Origin: Mimachlamys varia
Taxonomy: Eukaryota > Mollusca > Bivalvia > Pectinida > Pectinidae
Length of the DNA stretch: 64,000 nucleotides
Reading direction: 5' to 3'
Assembly (NCBI GenBank): GCA_947623455.1
Contig: OX392534.1
Location: 40,367,426-40,431,425 of the forward strand
The position numbers and the translations under genes are program-made. The notes beneath the pieces were generated by a model. That model saw nothing but the letters and a program-made list of their open reading frames with translations, made no database searches and was not told the origin of the DNA. Position 1 is the stretch's first letter, and each line of letters opens with the position of its first letter. Of the stretch, positions 40,666 through 53,239 are shown in pieces.

Positions 40666-40845
40666 CTATTTCACGGGTTTCATGACTTTTCGTAACGAAG
40701 GAAAACCTGCCTTATCCGGTATCTTCATTTCTCCAACAAACAGTATTCCCTTTTCGATCCCTCCTTCACTACACTTATTCCGAATGGTTCTTACTCTCTG
40801 ATCCGCCCCAATATTTAGCGGATCACATAGCCAAAACCCTTCGGA
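40666..40845 (-). pseudogene. Unrecognised open segment, possible exon or gene relic
   Basis: Fifty-nine codons open on the - strand, ending with TAG, containing SEGFWLCDPLNIGADQ, TIRNKCSEGGIEKG and KIPDKAGFPSLRKV. The composition looks protein-like rather than repeat-like. An in-frame TAG at 40846-40848 separates it from a further open stretch upstream (RYPVEHDKVLSVD) to about 40905. I do not recognise the family. It could be a gene fragment, a last exon, or part of an element. Confidence 0.35.
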
Positions 40846-41093
40846 CTAATCTACACTGAGTACTTTGTCGTGTTCCACTGGATATCGTATCAAAACAGAT
40901 TTAATCGTACACACTTATGAATTTCACAAATTCTCAAATTCAAGTACATCTTTATCTTTGATACCGTTTTATAACTGACCTTAATCCCGGACTCTTTCTC
41001 CAAGCGCAGGTATTTCAGTTTAGAAATGATAAAAACAAACTAAATGAAATACTAAAGATAAAAAAGGACCGTTTCTTAATTAATTTATAACTC

Positions 41094-41099
41094 TTTATT
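41094..41099 (-). terminator. Possible poly(A) signal of the USP gene
   Basis: AATAAA on the - strand, about 150 bp past the USP stop codon. Position is reasonable for a short 3' UTR; not proven. Confidence 0.4.
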
Positions 41100-41250
41100 T
41101 TATTCATTAGTATTTTTGTCATTGCTAAAACAAGTACCTGTGCTCCAAGAAACTTAACTAATTATAACATGGTCCACAAGTATATATTCATATATAGGGC
41201 CCCAATTAAACACACTACTAAATTTTATACAATTTTCAACAATATCCATG

Positions 41251-44200
41251 CTATGCCTTCAAGTCCTTTTCTTTCCTGCACACGAGCACGGGCACATGCG
41301 CATGATGCACGATGTAATCACTGACGCTCCCCATTACCGTTCTCCGGAACTTTCCTTGCCCTCGGGTCCCTGTTACAATCATACCAGCCTTCTCTTCATC
41401 CGCGATCTTGACGATTACCTCCCCTGGTTTCCCAGATCCCGTCCGGAACTTCCCTTGGATCTGGTGAAACACAACAAACATCACTTCAGCCGAAACCCTC
41501 AAAATTGAATAAATACTGTTCGCGGGGTTGGGGTCTACAGTACAAAATCAACTGAGTTAGCTTAATTTTTATTTCAATGTAGTTTTAGAAACAATAAAAA
41601 CTAATAACGGATACTCTAAATAATTTCGTATTCTAACGGTAGAGAAAAGATCGTGTTTCAGTTTTTTTTTCATTATTATTTGACCTGTGACCTCTCACCT
41701 TGCCGTCAACCTTTGCTCTATATTTGTCCTCTATGGCCTTGACCTTACATTCGAGTTCGTTGAGTAGCTGTTGTACTACTCCTGGACCTATTTAAAGAAA
41801 ACATGCTAAGGAGTCTTTACGTGGGTACCAGAATATACATCAATATTTAAACCGCCAACATTATGATACATGCAATATCGAAAGTTTAAATATATCAACA
41901 ACGCACACGAAATCGCGAATTAAAAACCGTTCTGTATGACAAATATGATTCAGTGTTTATCAAAATAAAAATGTTTAGAAAAATAACGTTTTTTATCTAT
42001 TCTTCAGGAAACATATTTGTGTTTCATTTTCATATAAAAAGGTCTTGTAGTACAACTTATGCCGACAAGAAAACTACGTTCAATTTCATAAATTACCAAC
42101 GCAGCCAAATCTCCATTTCAATGTGCTTAGTGTCGATCGCCTTACGCGATCAATCGGAGAAATTATGGTACCATCGCCATATACAATAAATATACGAAAA
42201 ATACGTACTTGCAAGGTGAAGGTCGTAGGTCTCGGGAACATGTATCAATATAAGCCGATCGTTCTCCCGGCGAATGTTGTCCATGTACCCTGAAAACAAA
42301 CCAAACAAGATAATATAATAAGTATAATTAAACTATAGCATGATAATCCTTTCCTGATGTTAGCACTTTTTTTCAAAGACTGAAGACGTATTTTCACCTC
42401 ACTGCCATCCTCGATATCCAGGGGTTACGGTCACCTACGCTCTCTCAACCCTGGAATATGTCGTGGCAAAACTGAAGGCTCCGTGTGCGCCACCTTGTAG
42501 ATGATACAAGAAGACTGGTTCCATCCTTTGACGTACATCAAAAGAATCTCGTGGTCACCTACCAGTAAAACAATGACAGGCTTTGAAGTGGTTCCTTTCT
42601 ATGTAACCTTCAAAGGACAGGATCACAGCGTAACGATTGGTCAGGGGTTATTTTACCTGGATGCCTTCAGGTTTGCCACGACATAATCCAGGGGTATAGA
42701 GAGCGTAGGTGATCGTAACCCCTGGATCTCGAGGATTGTACCAGGGGTGTAGAGAGCGTAGGTTATCATAACCCCTGGATCTCCAGGATTGTACCAGGGG
42801 TGTAGAGAGCCTAGGTGATCGTGACCCCTGGATCTCGAGGATTGTACCAGGGATGTAGAGAGCGTAGGTGATCGAAACCCCTGGATCTCGAGGATTGTAC
42901 GAGGGATGTAGAGAGCGTAGGTGATCGAAACCCCTGGATATCGAGGATGCCTCACTGCACACTCTGTTTCTTGTAAAATTTTATTAATCATTTACAAAAA
43001 GTCTCTTAATATGAATTGACAAGACAATTGTATATACACGAGGAACAGCAAGACCAAATTTGTACTCAGTTTGTTTACATTATAATCAACAACATCGATC
43101 TCACTGAACTATGACCTTTCGCATGACGTCATTTGTGACCACATCCGAGACATCATTTTTCAATTAGCGTGCATGTCAATTACTAAATCTGTTTGGGTGT
43201 GAATTTCACATCTCCATTAATGGCATTGTGTTCAGCCCGAAAGGAAAGCGGAACAATACATTCTATTAAATATACGCGTATTCTGTACCATGTGCTATGG
43301 GCAGTTTATGGTAATCCATTTACCATTATATTGTGCTTTGCATTTGGTGTAATTTATCTTATTGAATAAAGGCAAGACATTAGCTTCTCGATGTCCTTGT
43401 GCATTCTCGGTAGTGTCAGCCATAGAGCTTTGTATTTCACCGTATTCTACAGCCCCGACTAACCTACAGTATTGATCTGATCTCACCTTGACTTCGCCAT
43501 TGCCACGTGCTAAGGTTATTTCGAGTTTGCTCTTTCATCTAGCTTGCTGCTTGTAATTGTAAACCTCAGCTTCTATACATAATGTGTTTCAGGATCGACA
43601 AATACCTTTTTGCATTTAATGATGCGTGAACCCACAAGTGGCAGTTCGAAAGAAACTATGTGTAGTTATTCGAATACAACATCCATCGGGAACCCCGAAA
43701 TGTCAATATAATAAAGTACACTTCGCCTGGCTGTCGGTTCTTTATTTGTATCGATTTGCACTTGTTGGTTTTTTTTAAACATTCTTAGGGTTGCAAAATA
43801 TTCCAAACACTACGAAAGGAATAACAGAGAACCCTTAGAGAAGCATCAAATCACGTGACCTCCTGTTATAAAAAACAATCCCACAATTATCACGTCTGTC
43901 TCATCAATAACATCACTCGCTGACAGTCATACCCGCTTCATTAACACGCAAGTTAGCGGTAAAGACAGCGGACTTCCGAAACTCATTCGGAGTATACGAA
44001 AGCGGTTTTCGCTAAAAGCTTTTTTTTTTTAATTAAGGATGATTTAGCTAAGAAAACTAAGAAAAAGATTGCAAAATTAATTTTAAAAGAAATGGCCACA
44101 TTTATAACGGGGTTAATGCACTCGCCCTTTCTTTCAACGGTAGCTTAAACCTAGTCTTAACTATTATAACAATGAGTCCTAGAGGGAAAAATCAGATGTT

Positions 44201-47200
44201 AATTTATTTTTGCATGTACCCGGTACATTTACTTGTGTGTTCATGCTGGTTTTTGCGTTACCCTCATCTTTCATAAATGAGTCATTTCCAGATTGCTAAA
44301 ATATATTAAGATACAAAATATAATACAAGATCTGTTTATGTTCCTCGCGTTCTCGCCTTATCACATCGCTTTATTGGTCGATTACCGATATGTTAAAATC
44401 TTATATGTTCCCCCTTCCGACTTTCTGCTTCATTCGGCAGCTGCTGACAAAATTATGTTCCCCTTCCTACATTTTGCATGCTCCCTTCGTCGGCTGCTGA
44501 CTTGATCTGAAATGTTCTCCCTTCCGGAGTTCCTGAACCGTGCCAGACTTTGAAGGCTAAAAGCTGTCCTATTTTTGGTTAACCGTTGTCTGCTGTATAT
44601 CCTTCTAAATATGGAGCTCATTGATTGCGACAAAGCAATTTCTCCCACAAATCCGCAATATCCAATCTATCCCGACTGGTATTCAGCTTTGTAAATATTC
44701 ATCATTGTATTACAGTTTTAAATGAGAAACTTAATCCATATATGAATAAATGTATGTAATATGTGCTGATTCGACTGTAGCATGTGCTGTAACTGTCCAG
44801 TACTACTGTTTATATTGCTCTAGAAGGACTCGCATCATTCTAGAACAACATTATACAGAACGTGTGTCGACTCTATGAATTCAGTATACATACACTGACC
44901 ATAGGTAGTGTGTAATAATTGTACCTGCTGCCCCATTGCATGATCTTAAGAGGCGACTAAATTGTGAATATTACCTTTTCCTTTAATTCTAACCAACTTC
45001 CTCCTTAATGTCTCCCTTGACACTACCTCACTTTTAGCCTTTAGCATCGTCGGAAACCCACAGCACACTTCTCTGACGTTTGCATCTGATGTAGTGTACG
45101 GTGGGTTTCCGACGATGAGCCTTTAGATGACCGTTCGCCCCTGTGAGGAAGACTTTGGGTTCTGTCCCTAGGCTGGGACATACTAGAGTATTTTACAACG
45201 GTAGGTTATCAGTATAATGTGACCGGGCGGGGGTGTTCTGCTGGGGGCCTTCGGCGGCAGTATACTTCAGTGTGGTAACACTTCAAATCGGCAACAGATC
45301 CGACTATCGCAAAAAGGATAGCCCGAACATTCCGCAGCCTCCCAAGTACACACGCACTTAACACATGGGAATATGATGATAAGCCGGAAAACAATAATTT
45401 ATGTTTCCCTGCAACATGATCAGGGTTTGGTTTGGTATGGTTTGGTTATTTCCACGTCCTATTAACAACCAGGGTCATTTAAGGACGGCCTCACGGTGTA
45501 TGCGATATGGAAACATATATAGTTGTTTTCCGGGTAATCATCATATTTATTCTGGTCAAGATATCTTGTTATTTCCACTTCATAAACAAACAAAAAACAT
45601 AAGAGGGGGGGGGGGAGTTATTTCATAGGTTGAGGTTCTTATTTATTTATTTGTCTATTACATAGATTTCAAAGGTTACCTATAATATTGCGATCGTAAT
45701 CGTCATCAATTGACTATTTTAACAACTAAATCCACATTCCTTCCCTGGCAATGTCCGACTAGCAGCCAATGTGAATTTTCGTCTCCAATCAATGCATAAC
45801 AATGCCAGTTCATTAATGGCTGGGATTACGAGAAGAGAAGTGTTACCCTGGGAGACATTGACGAGTAGAATGTGTAATAAAACATAATTATAATTGATAG
45901 CCTCACTTGGCAACTATACATCTCGTCTCCTAATCAATATAAAACCAGCTCTGCTGTAATAACATTGCACTGCTGTTCTGTCGAGACATTACATAGGGAG
46001 ATCGTGTCTAAAATCGGTAAGCCGTTAAACAGATATAGACGTGTTGCCTCTTGAAGCAATAATTTCATATTTAATATCCCCGTAAAGTGCAAATTTATAG
46101 AATGGCATTTTATCGATGTCAAAACTTATCAAACCTAAAACTTTGATATGACATTGCTGTTATTACATTTTAAGATGGAATTTGCATTTAAAATTTCAGT
46201 TTGCCGCGGGTGTTCGGCGTGAAAGTACAAAGTAATCTTGCTGAGTACAAGAGGCGGAGAATGGAAATTGATTTAAAAGCATCGGTGTTATTAACGAATT
46301 GCTACAGTTCGGTCGATAGCTGCCATTTTTTCTCATTTCGTCTTAATTAAGGATATACGCTACCAAAAATTAAGACCATCCATAATTGTTAGAGTAATCT
46401 ACCTTACGATTTAAACCTGTGATATGTGTTCAATTGTCTCCCTATCAACACTTCCATACTATTAGTTCCAAATCGGGTATGTTTGGTATTTTCAAATTGA
46501 TATCGAAGTAATGAGCCTTCCAGCTGAGTTCATGGCGTCACAAATGTGGGCAAATAGCATACACGTTTAACACGAGAACGCTGTTAGTCTAGAGCGAGCT
46601 ATGGCCGCGGTCAAAGGTCATGAGGTCAGTGCGTTGCGAGTGACCTTGACCCTGTACACTTTATACTCGTTAGGTTAGGTCCTATTATTTGTTAGCATCC
46701 CTGACAGGATGTCAATTTCATCTGGACATCGGATAAAAAGAACGCTTGAGAGAGTAAAAATCAATAGCACACAGGGACCTGGAGACCTACACGATGTAGT
46801 TCTAAATAGCCTATCTTATGGTTGTATTAAAGGTCGGTTAGTTTTCTTCAGTTGATGAACTGGTGACCCGATCATATTAATGTTCACTTACACAAACGTG
46901 CTTCTCACCAATTAAATCTACACCTTTTATAGCACAATGTGTTAAGAGTTACACCATATCTTATTACAGTACCTATTCACGAGTTCCAGGTGCTAACGAA
47001 TGGGAGTACGGTTTATCAACTCCATGTGTTAAAACTAAGACAGGCGTGATAATGTGTTAACACTTTACTACAACTAAGACTATTAATGTATTTATATCGT
47101 GCCGAGAGGATGATGTGTGATATTTACATTCTGAATTGTTAATGAGAATACCTCGTCCATCGTACACCTAGCCCACAAGAAAACTTAGATCAAGGAAATC

Positions 47201-50200
47201 AATTCACTTGGTGCGAGAAGTAAAATGTTTCAGTTGTACAATAAATGGTTCCGAGAGAGTTAAATGGGACGTATAAAGCGGAGGTTAATTCGAGATTAGA
47301 TATCATGGAGATGGAACCCCCCCCCCCCCCCCCCCCCGCCTTTGCAACATGACATCAATATATAAAGAGTCTATTTAGAGTACCAAACTTATCATTGAGT
47401 CTAGAAAAGAGGAGGGTGCTAGGTATACAGATGCAAGAGAATGACGGAAAGATATAAAGCCCTGGACATCATAAAGGCCACATTAGTCCACAATTACCAA
47501 ATATTTACAAATTGTTTGCAAGAATAAACAATAAAGCACATGACACAGGAAGGTTTCCACTATGTTATCGGACCCTAGTTTTTTAAAGTTTGACCCTGAC
47601 CTATGATCCGATAACCTTGAGGTTTGGTCAGTTTGGACCTTGCTCGATTCTGATCGACTTTGCTGCATGATGTTTTAACAAAATGTGATGCAGGGAAAAG
47701 ATGTAAATTTGACCATGACCTTTGTTGCGATGACCTTCAAGTAAAAATGTTATTGATGAGATTGACCTTTGGTCTGATGTAATTAGAGGTACTGTTTGCA
47801 TCACCTTTGTGTATACCTCTGAATGTTTGAAACAACCAGACATTTTTTATCAGATCTAATGAGAGTACACTGCACATCACCGAATATTATTTAACAAGCA
47901 TCCCTCTAATATCATAGGTTACAAAAATAGTGTGCGGAAACATATGTTTCACAATAGAAAAAAACCTAAGTCTGAGACTTTGACATTTGAAGGACAAAAC
48001 TGAATGAAGTATGCAACACACCTTCTAATAGTGGTTAAAAACCACGCAAAGTTTCGTCATTTTCAATGACAGGTTAAAAAGTTAGGGAGCGGAAACGAAT
48101 GTAGTTCTTATGGACAGGAAAATCACTATATGGCGTCCTAACGAAGTGTGAATAAATAGAACGAAATTGTCAAGCGTGTGTCGGAGACAAAATAAGACCA
48201 CGATTCGATAAAAGCATCTCGTTAGGTTTACATCCGGGTATGTTATACCGGTAACAGTCACTGTCAAATGGGGAAGCTTAATACGAAGACGAGAGCTCAG
48301 GGACACTCGTCAAAATCAAGATGGAAATCGTGTGTGGAAAGCAGAACAGCTTCAGTCTCTTCGATGACATCAATAAGCAGAAGGGAAGCAGTGATTATGT
48401 TGGCAAACATCTCCATCAGTCTCTATACAACAACGAATCAAAACGTTTCGCTATTTAAGTCGCGTGAGAAATGCCAACAGGTTCGTCGCTTGGGGAAATC
48501 ATTTGTGGTGGAAACTGTCAATGGTAACGCTAATGGGTCTTATTTCCGACTACCAAATGGATGTTATTTACTTTTGTTACCGAACATTTTACAAATAAAC
48601 GCGGACTAAGATATTGCACATTGTTGACAGATAGGAGCAAGACCTCTAAAAGATGGGAAAATAAACTCGCCGCTTTCTAGCTAATGAACAGTTTCATAAA
48701 ACACGATTATTTGTTTCCCTGAGATTAACTATGTTTCAAGAAGGCGAGTGCACATGGTTTATCTCGAAAAACAAGCAATCGTGTTTCAAGATACCGAGTG
48801 TATTTGGTTTATCTCGAGAAACAAACACTCGTGTTTCTAGATAACAAGTGGATACGTATTTTGAAACAATGAGAGCAGTAAAGATGTTAAGACTTACAAT
48901 CCATTCTTGTCATCACTTCGGAATTCGGAAGAGGTAAATGTACCTGTTGAACTAGCGCATTTAACTAGAGTCACATGCCCCGAAAAAGGGATATGACCGC
49001 AAAAATTCGAGCGCAACAGAAAACATTTGGTTATACAATACGAGATGTGTCCTCAATCAGATCAGCACGAAAGCAGTATTGCCATCGATACCAAATTTGG
49101 TAGCGCAATCCAAATTGATAGACAAATCAGCAGACAAACCATTGAAACCATTTTTGTAGCCCCAAGTTAAATAGTTTATAGACGAATTGCATAGACAAAC
49201 GATTGCGAAGGAATAGGTAAATATCAATACAATATCTGGTGGCGGTGAACATAACCATATTCCATCGTCTGCCATCTTTTCACTGGCTCGTTCGTCTCTC
49301 CATATTGAGTTAAGGGGTAGTGCTGACCAATGTGATTTCAACGCCATCTTCGCACGCGGACAAGATCAATGGCCACACAGTTGCCAAAAAGCGTTGCTGT
49401 CAAAAACCGAAACGTAACTGCATGTTCATGTTGCGATAAACTACGTCTACAATTTGATCCATTCACCCTCCCCAATCTAAGCATCTCTGTCCTTTTGCGT
49501 CCAAGTGCAGTTTGTGGGGTGTATATGTGCATATGTACTTGCCAGTATTATATCATCAAGCAAACATAATCTAGTATGATAGCTCTAATACGGCCATCGT
49601 GAATCTATGTTTGCATTTTCATTGTAATATATGTTATGAAGATGTTTTACAGCGTGCTTCCATATAGTATCTTAGTTACGGCAATAAAATATGTTAAAAT
49701 CAAGGCTTTATTGTTTAAATATAACTAGAATATTCATAAACTCTGAAATAGCGACGTAATTAGTAGTAATTACATATTATCTAGATCATTTTGAGAACAC
49801 GGGCTTTATTGCTTCCAAGCGTGTTACACGTACAATTCGGCCAGGAAAGTGTCTTATTTAAGAACACAATAGATACTAATTAGATTCGGATTTTACACCC
49901 TGTGTCTACGTCCTAACTTTCCATCAAGAGAGTGAAACTTAAGTGTGAGAACAGTTTCATGCGTGTTTTTGAAACAATTGTGTGTCCTTTTCCGAACATT
50001 ACACCAAAATGCTTTCGTTATTACAACGTACCAATTGTGCTTTGGAAGCAGGTCAATAGACCACCCATCATAGTGGGCGCGTGTTTCGTGTCGACCTATG
50101 ATGCCGGGAACACAGACCTGCATTGATCAATATTTCCATCATGCTTCCACAGCAATTCCACAGCTAATCGTTCAGCATGTCGGTTTTCAGAATTTTCGTA

Positions 50201-50999
50201 AATCTCACGGTACAAACGAACGCCTAACCAAATTCTTAAACACATTTTTTCGCGCTGCAAGTCGCGCAGCTGAAATAATAACAAGCAAGATGTGACAATC
50301 TTTAGTCCATCTCGCCGATTATGTGAACATTACGTCATTACGTTATTACAGGTCGATTTCTGATTCTCTGTTACGTAACAGGTTTCCATAAAATCCCAAA
50401 TTCTCATTTTCGAGATTTGTTAGCTTGATTTTACTTTATACCATCATTGAAACACGTTTAACATAATTTTCAACGTTGTATTGTTTACGTGATCTTTGCA
50501 TTAATGCAGATATTTAAATAATCGCTGGTATCATAACGTTATTTCTTCGGAAAGCTTTATAAAATAGACGAAACCGAAATGTTTGACCTATTGTCTTTAA
50601 GTTAATACAGCATTGTGCAATCGATTCAAGGCAGAAACATATAGGTTGCCAAAAAAAATAAAATACAGACTCAATCATTTAGTTGATGCTAGCAACTGGA
50701 CAGGGGTATGTTCCTCAAATCTTTACACATCCGTAATACCCATGTATTACCCGATTAACTATATGGTTAAGTACGCTTTATCTAAGTAAAAATTGGTTTT
50801 TGACCTTGATAACAGCGTAGAGATATCAAGATCTATTCTCGTCTGCTCTCGTGGGAATCAAATGTAAACAAAGCTATCCGTTGAATGAAGCTACAATACA
50901 TATTAAATATGATATATACTTACAGTCAAAAGCTTGTTCTGCGTATGCACTTCCGTCAATGCCGATTGCAACCACTCTACCGCTGTCCGATTCGGCCAT
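41251..50999 (-). CDS. Universal stress protein (UspA family), complete, 4 exons
   Basis: Exons on the - strand: 50999-50924, 42289-42209, 41787-41699, 41460-41251 (stop TAG at 41251-41253). Phases agree and give 151 residues, the usual length. It starts MAESDSGRVVAIGIDGSAYA, the first beta strand with the D-G-S of the family, followed by EQAFDWYMDN; the Trp codon is split by intron 1. The second strand is RLILIHVPETYD. The ATP-binding signature G-2X-G-9X-G-S is intact: GTRGQGKFRRTVMGS, then DYIVHHAHVPVLVCRKE. UspA proteins bind ATP and act in stress responses; they are greatly expanded in bivalves. Intron 1 is about 8.6 kb while the protein is tiny; the other introns are 421 and 238 bp. An upstream in-frame ATG at 51159-51161 exists, but the family start favours 50999. 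Confidence 0.93.
42412..42960. repeat. Inverted repeat plus 53-bp tandem array in USP intron 1
   Basis: Tandem part 42680-42955: about five copies of CCCCTGGATCTCGAGGATTG, then TACCAGGGGTGTAGAGAGCGTAGGTGATCGTAA. The sequence 42412-42487 (ATCCAGGGGTTACGGTCACC ... AAACTGAAGGC) is the inverted counterpart of 42661-42725, so a stem of about 65 bp encloses a 170-bp loop and one arm has expanded. Confidence 0.75.
44927..45290. mobile_element. Dispersed repeat, copy 2 (TAAGAGGCGACT family), with nested MITE
   Basis: Related to 37441-37790 in the same direction. It is interrupted by a 73-bp palindromic insertion at 45045-45117, which dates that insertion as the younger event. Confidence 0.6.
45045..45117. 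mobile_element. 73-bp MITE with perfect 17-bp inverted ends and 9-bp TSD
   Basis: Ends CATCGTCGGAAACCCAC and GTGGGTTTCCGACGATG are exact inverted repeats. AGCCTTTAG is duplicated at 45036-45044 and 45118-45126. The host repeat at 37441-37790 reads through this site without the insert. Confidence 0.85.
45424..45500 (-). mobile_element. SINE 3' fragment
   Basis: On the - strand it reads TCCTTAAATGACCCTGGTTG, TTAATAGGACGT and an ACCAAACC tail, matching the 3' end of the SINE at 57405-57632. The tRNA-like head is missing. Confidence 0.6.
47300..48115. mobile_element. Decayed relative of the 51.4-53.2 kb DNA element
   Basis: Shares with 51575-51800 (GGAGATGGAA ... AAGCCCTG-ACA-C ... ACAAATTG-TTGCAA) and with 52690-53060 (CACACCTTCTAATAGTGGT, AAAAAGTTA-GGAGCGGAAA). 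It contains a long poly-C tract at about 47319-47338. It lies in USP intron 1. Confidence 0.5.
48115..50920. other. USP intron 1, 5' part
   Basis: Two to three degenerate copies of a roughly 60-bp unit (GTTTATCTCGAGAAACAA) lie at 48710-48850. An open frame of 113 codons at 48268-48609 (+) has no recognisable motif or splice context and is not called as a gene. Confidence 0.4.
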
Positions 51000-51403
51000 G
51001 TTTGTGTTGGAGATGGACAAGGGTGGCCGATTGCTGTGTGGATTGCTGGCTACAATGAGTTGGTACAGCTGGTACGGACGTCTGCTATCGTACAGGGCTG
51101 GCGCGCACACAGGAGAATTGCAGCTCGTCAGACATGATGCAAGTGATATCTGGTACGGCACACAGGCCTGCGTTATCGCATTGATTAAACGTCCAAATAT
51201 TTATACTTAGTCAATACACATAGACAACGTCTCTCAGTTTATAAAATACAAATGTAATAGCTATATATGACTTGTTAAAATGACATACTATCGCACATTT
51301 ATACACATTGTTCGTATTAAAGATTTGTGTACAAGATTTGTACAAATACATGTGCAATTGTGAAACTTAAGTTCAACAGGTTATTAACACAGGAGACCTG
51401 ATA

Positions 51404-53203
51404 ATGACCATTGAGGGGGGGGGGGGGCTTTTTTATCGAAATTTGATCTAAACCCCCAAAAGAGTAAATACTCTTAACACCTCAGGTTAGGCCCTAAACT
51501 AGCTGTAACAAATTCCCGGGTCCCTGTGGTAATTAACGCAACACCTGAAAGCTCTAATTTCCTAACAAAAACTATACAGCATGGAGATGGAAGCCATCTC
51601 TAAGGAGCCCGCTGTAGGTAGGTCAATAAGTAACGAACATATTGGGGAACCAACCTATTGAGTTCAGATCTCGCCAAACCGTTATGAAGTATAGACAAGT
51701 TCAATATAGAATACCGGTCAGATATGAAGCCCTGAACACCGTAAGTCAGTCCTCAATTTTAAATTAGTTACAAATTGGTTGCAAACAAAGTTTCAGCAAA
51801 ACTTTAACACTGAGGTTAAGTTTATATGACTTAAAGGCTCAATATACGTGACTTCAGGAATTTTTTCGTGATTCTGAAAAATTCTGAAAAAAATCCAGTT
51901 GATAACCATGCGTAAGTAAGTCTAAAACGAAGTAAACCTGAGCGGAAACTAACAAGAAACTCTTGACGAAAATTCCAAAGAATCGAAAATAATTCAGGTG
52001 GGGCCCACTTCAACAACAAGCCGAAGTTAGAAGACAGTTCAAAATGGACGCGTGTTACAAATACCGAGTTCCAACTGCTGCTGTACGAATAACCGCGTAA
52101 GAATTCATCTTGAATATTGCTGATATCAGTTAATCTTAAAGGCCCAGTATACGTAACTTTCGACAAAACTTGTAGCGAAAATCAAGCCTAATAACTTATT
52201 ATATTTATAGATTTAGTTAAGATTAACTGATATCAGCAATATCCAAGATGAATTCTTACGCGGTTACTGGTACAGCAGCAGTTGAAACTCGGTATTTGTA
52301 AACACGCGTCCATTCCGAACTGTCTTTTAACTTCGGCTTGTTGGTGAAGTGGGCCACACCTGAATTATTTTCAATTCTTTAAATTTTTCTGCAAAATTTT
52401 CTTGTTAGTTACCGCTCAGGTTTACTTCGTTTAGACTTATCTTTGCATGGCTATCAACTGAATGTTTTTTTCAGAATTTTTCAGAATCACGAAAAAATTC
52501 CTGAAGTTAAGTATATTGGGCCTTTAACTGAATCTGTAAATATAAAAAAAATATTAGGCTTGATTTTCGCTTTAAGTTTTACCGAAAGTTACGTATATTG
52601 GGCCTTTAATGGTTTAGCAGCTAGAATATGTAAAATGTTACTTAATTTTTTATTTTTGGTCAGTTATTTTGACATGTAATTAGACAGTGAGGGACCGTTG
52701 GCATCACCTTGGCATACACCATTGAAGGTTTGAAACAATAAGATATTATGAGTTTTACTCTTTATGTGAAAGTCAGAGTGACCTAATGCGAAAGCGCTGT
52801 TATCATGCAACGGTGGTTAACATTTATGCAAAGGTTCACCTTTATACTATAACAAGTTACAAAGTTATGGGGCAGAAACAAATGTGTTTCACAATAAAGA
52901 GGTCCCATCAAAACCCCCAAGTTTGAGAACTTGACCTTTGGAGGACCAACTTTGATAAGATATGCCACACCTTCTAATAGTGGTAAACAAACATTCAAAG
53001 TTCCATTTCTCTAATATGACATGCTAAAAAGTTATGGAGCGGAAAAGAATGTTTCGGACGGACGCACGGACAGCGATCACAATCACAGGGACCTGAGAAT
53101 TTGTTACAGCTAGGTTTGGACCTAAAATAGGGTGTTTAGAGTAATTTTACACATTTGGGGGGTTAAGATCAATTTTCGATAAAAATGCCCCCTCAATGGT
53201 CAT
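51404..53203. mobile_element. Non-autonomous DNA element with TIRs, about 1.8 kb
   Basis: The left end ATGACCATTGAGGGGG and the right end CCCCCTCAATGGTCAT are inverted. Similarity continues inward about 120-150 bp (AGCTGTAACAAATTC with CAGGGACC at the left; the reverse at 53090-53120). A second short copy of the terminus points outward at 53212. No transposase-like open frame. A foldback element is nested at 51832-52612. Confidence 0.7.
51832..52612. mobile_element. Foldback element, arms A-B-A'-B'
   Basis: A (51832-52137) is repeated inverted as A' (about 52206-52520), and B (52138-52205, GGCCCAGTATACGTAACTTT) is repeated inverted as B' (52521-52612). Arms of about 300 bp with roughly 10% mismatch would form a long hairpin. 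Confidence 0.8.
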
Positions 53204-53239
53204 AAAAGCTATAATGACCATTGAGGGGGCATTTTTATC

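Larger units (their letters stand above)
43000..47300. other. USP intron 1, repeat-poor part
   Basis: No exon-like sequence recognised on either strand. Contains the repeat at 44927-45290, a SINE tail at 45424-45500 and scattered simple sequence. Short open frames here look random. Confidence 0.45.

Noticed and set aside
48268..48609. 113-codon open frame in USP intron 1
   Set aside because: No motif, signal or splice context; length is within chance for this window.
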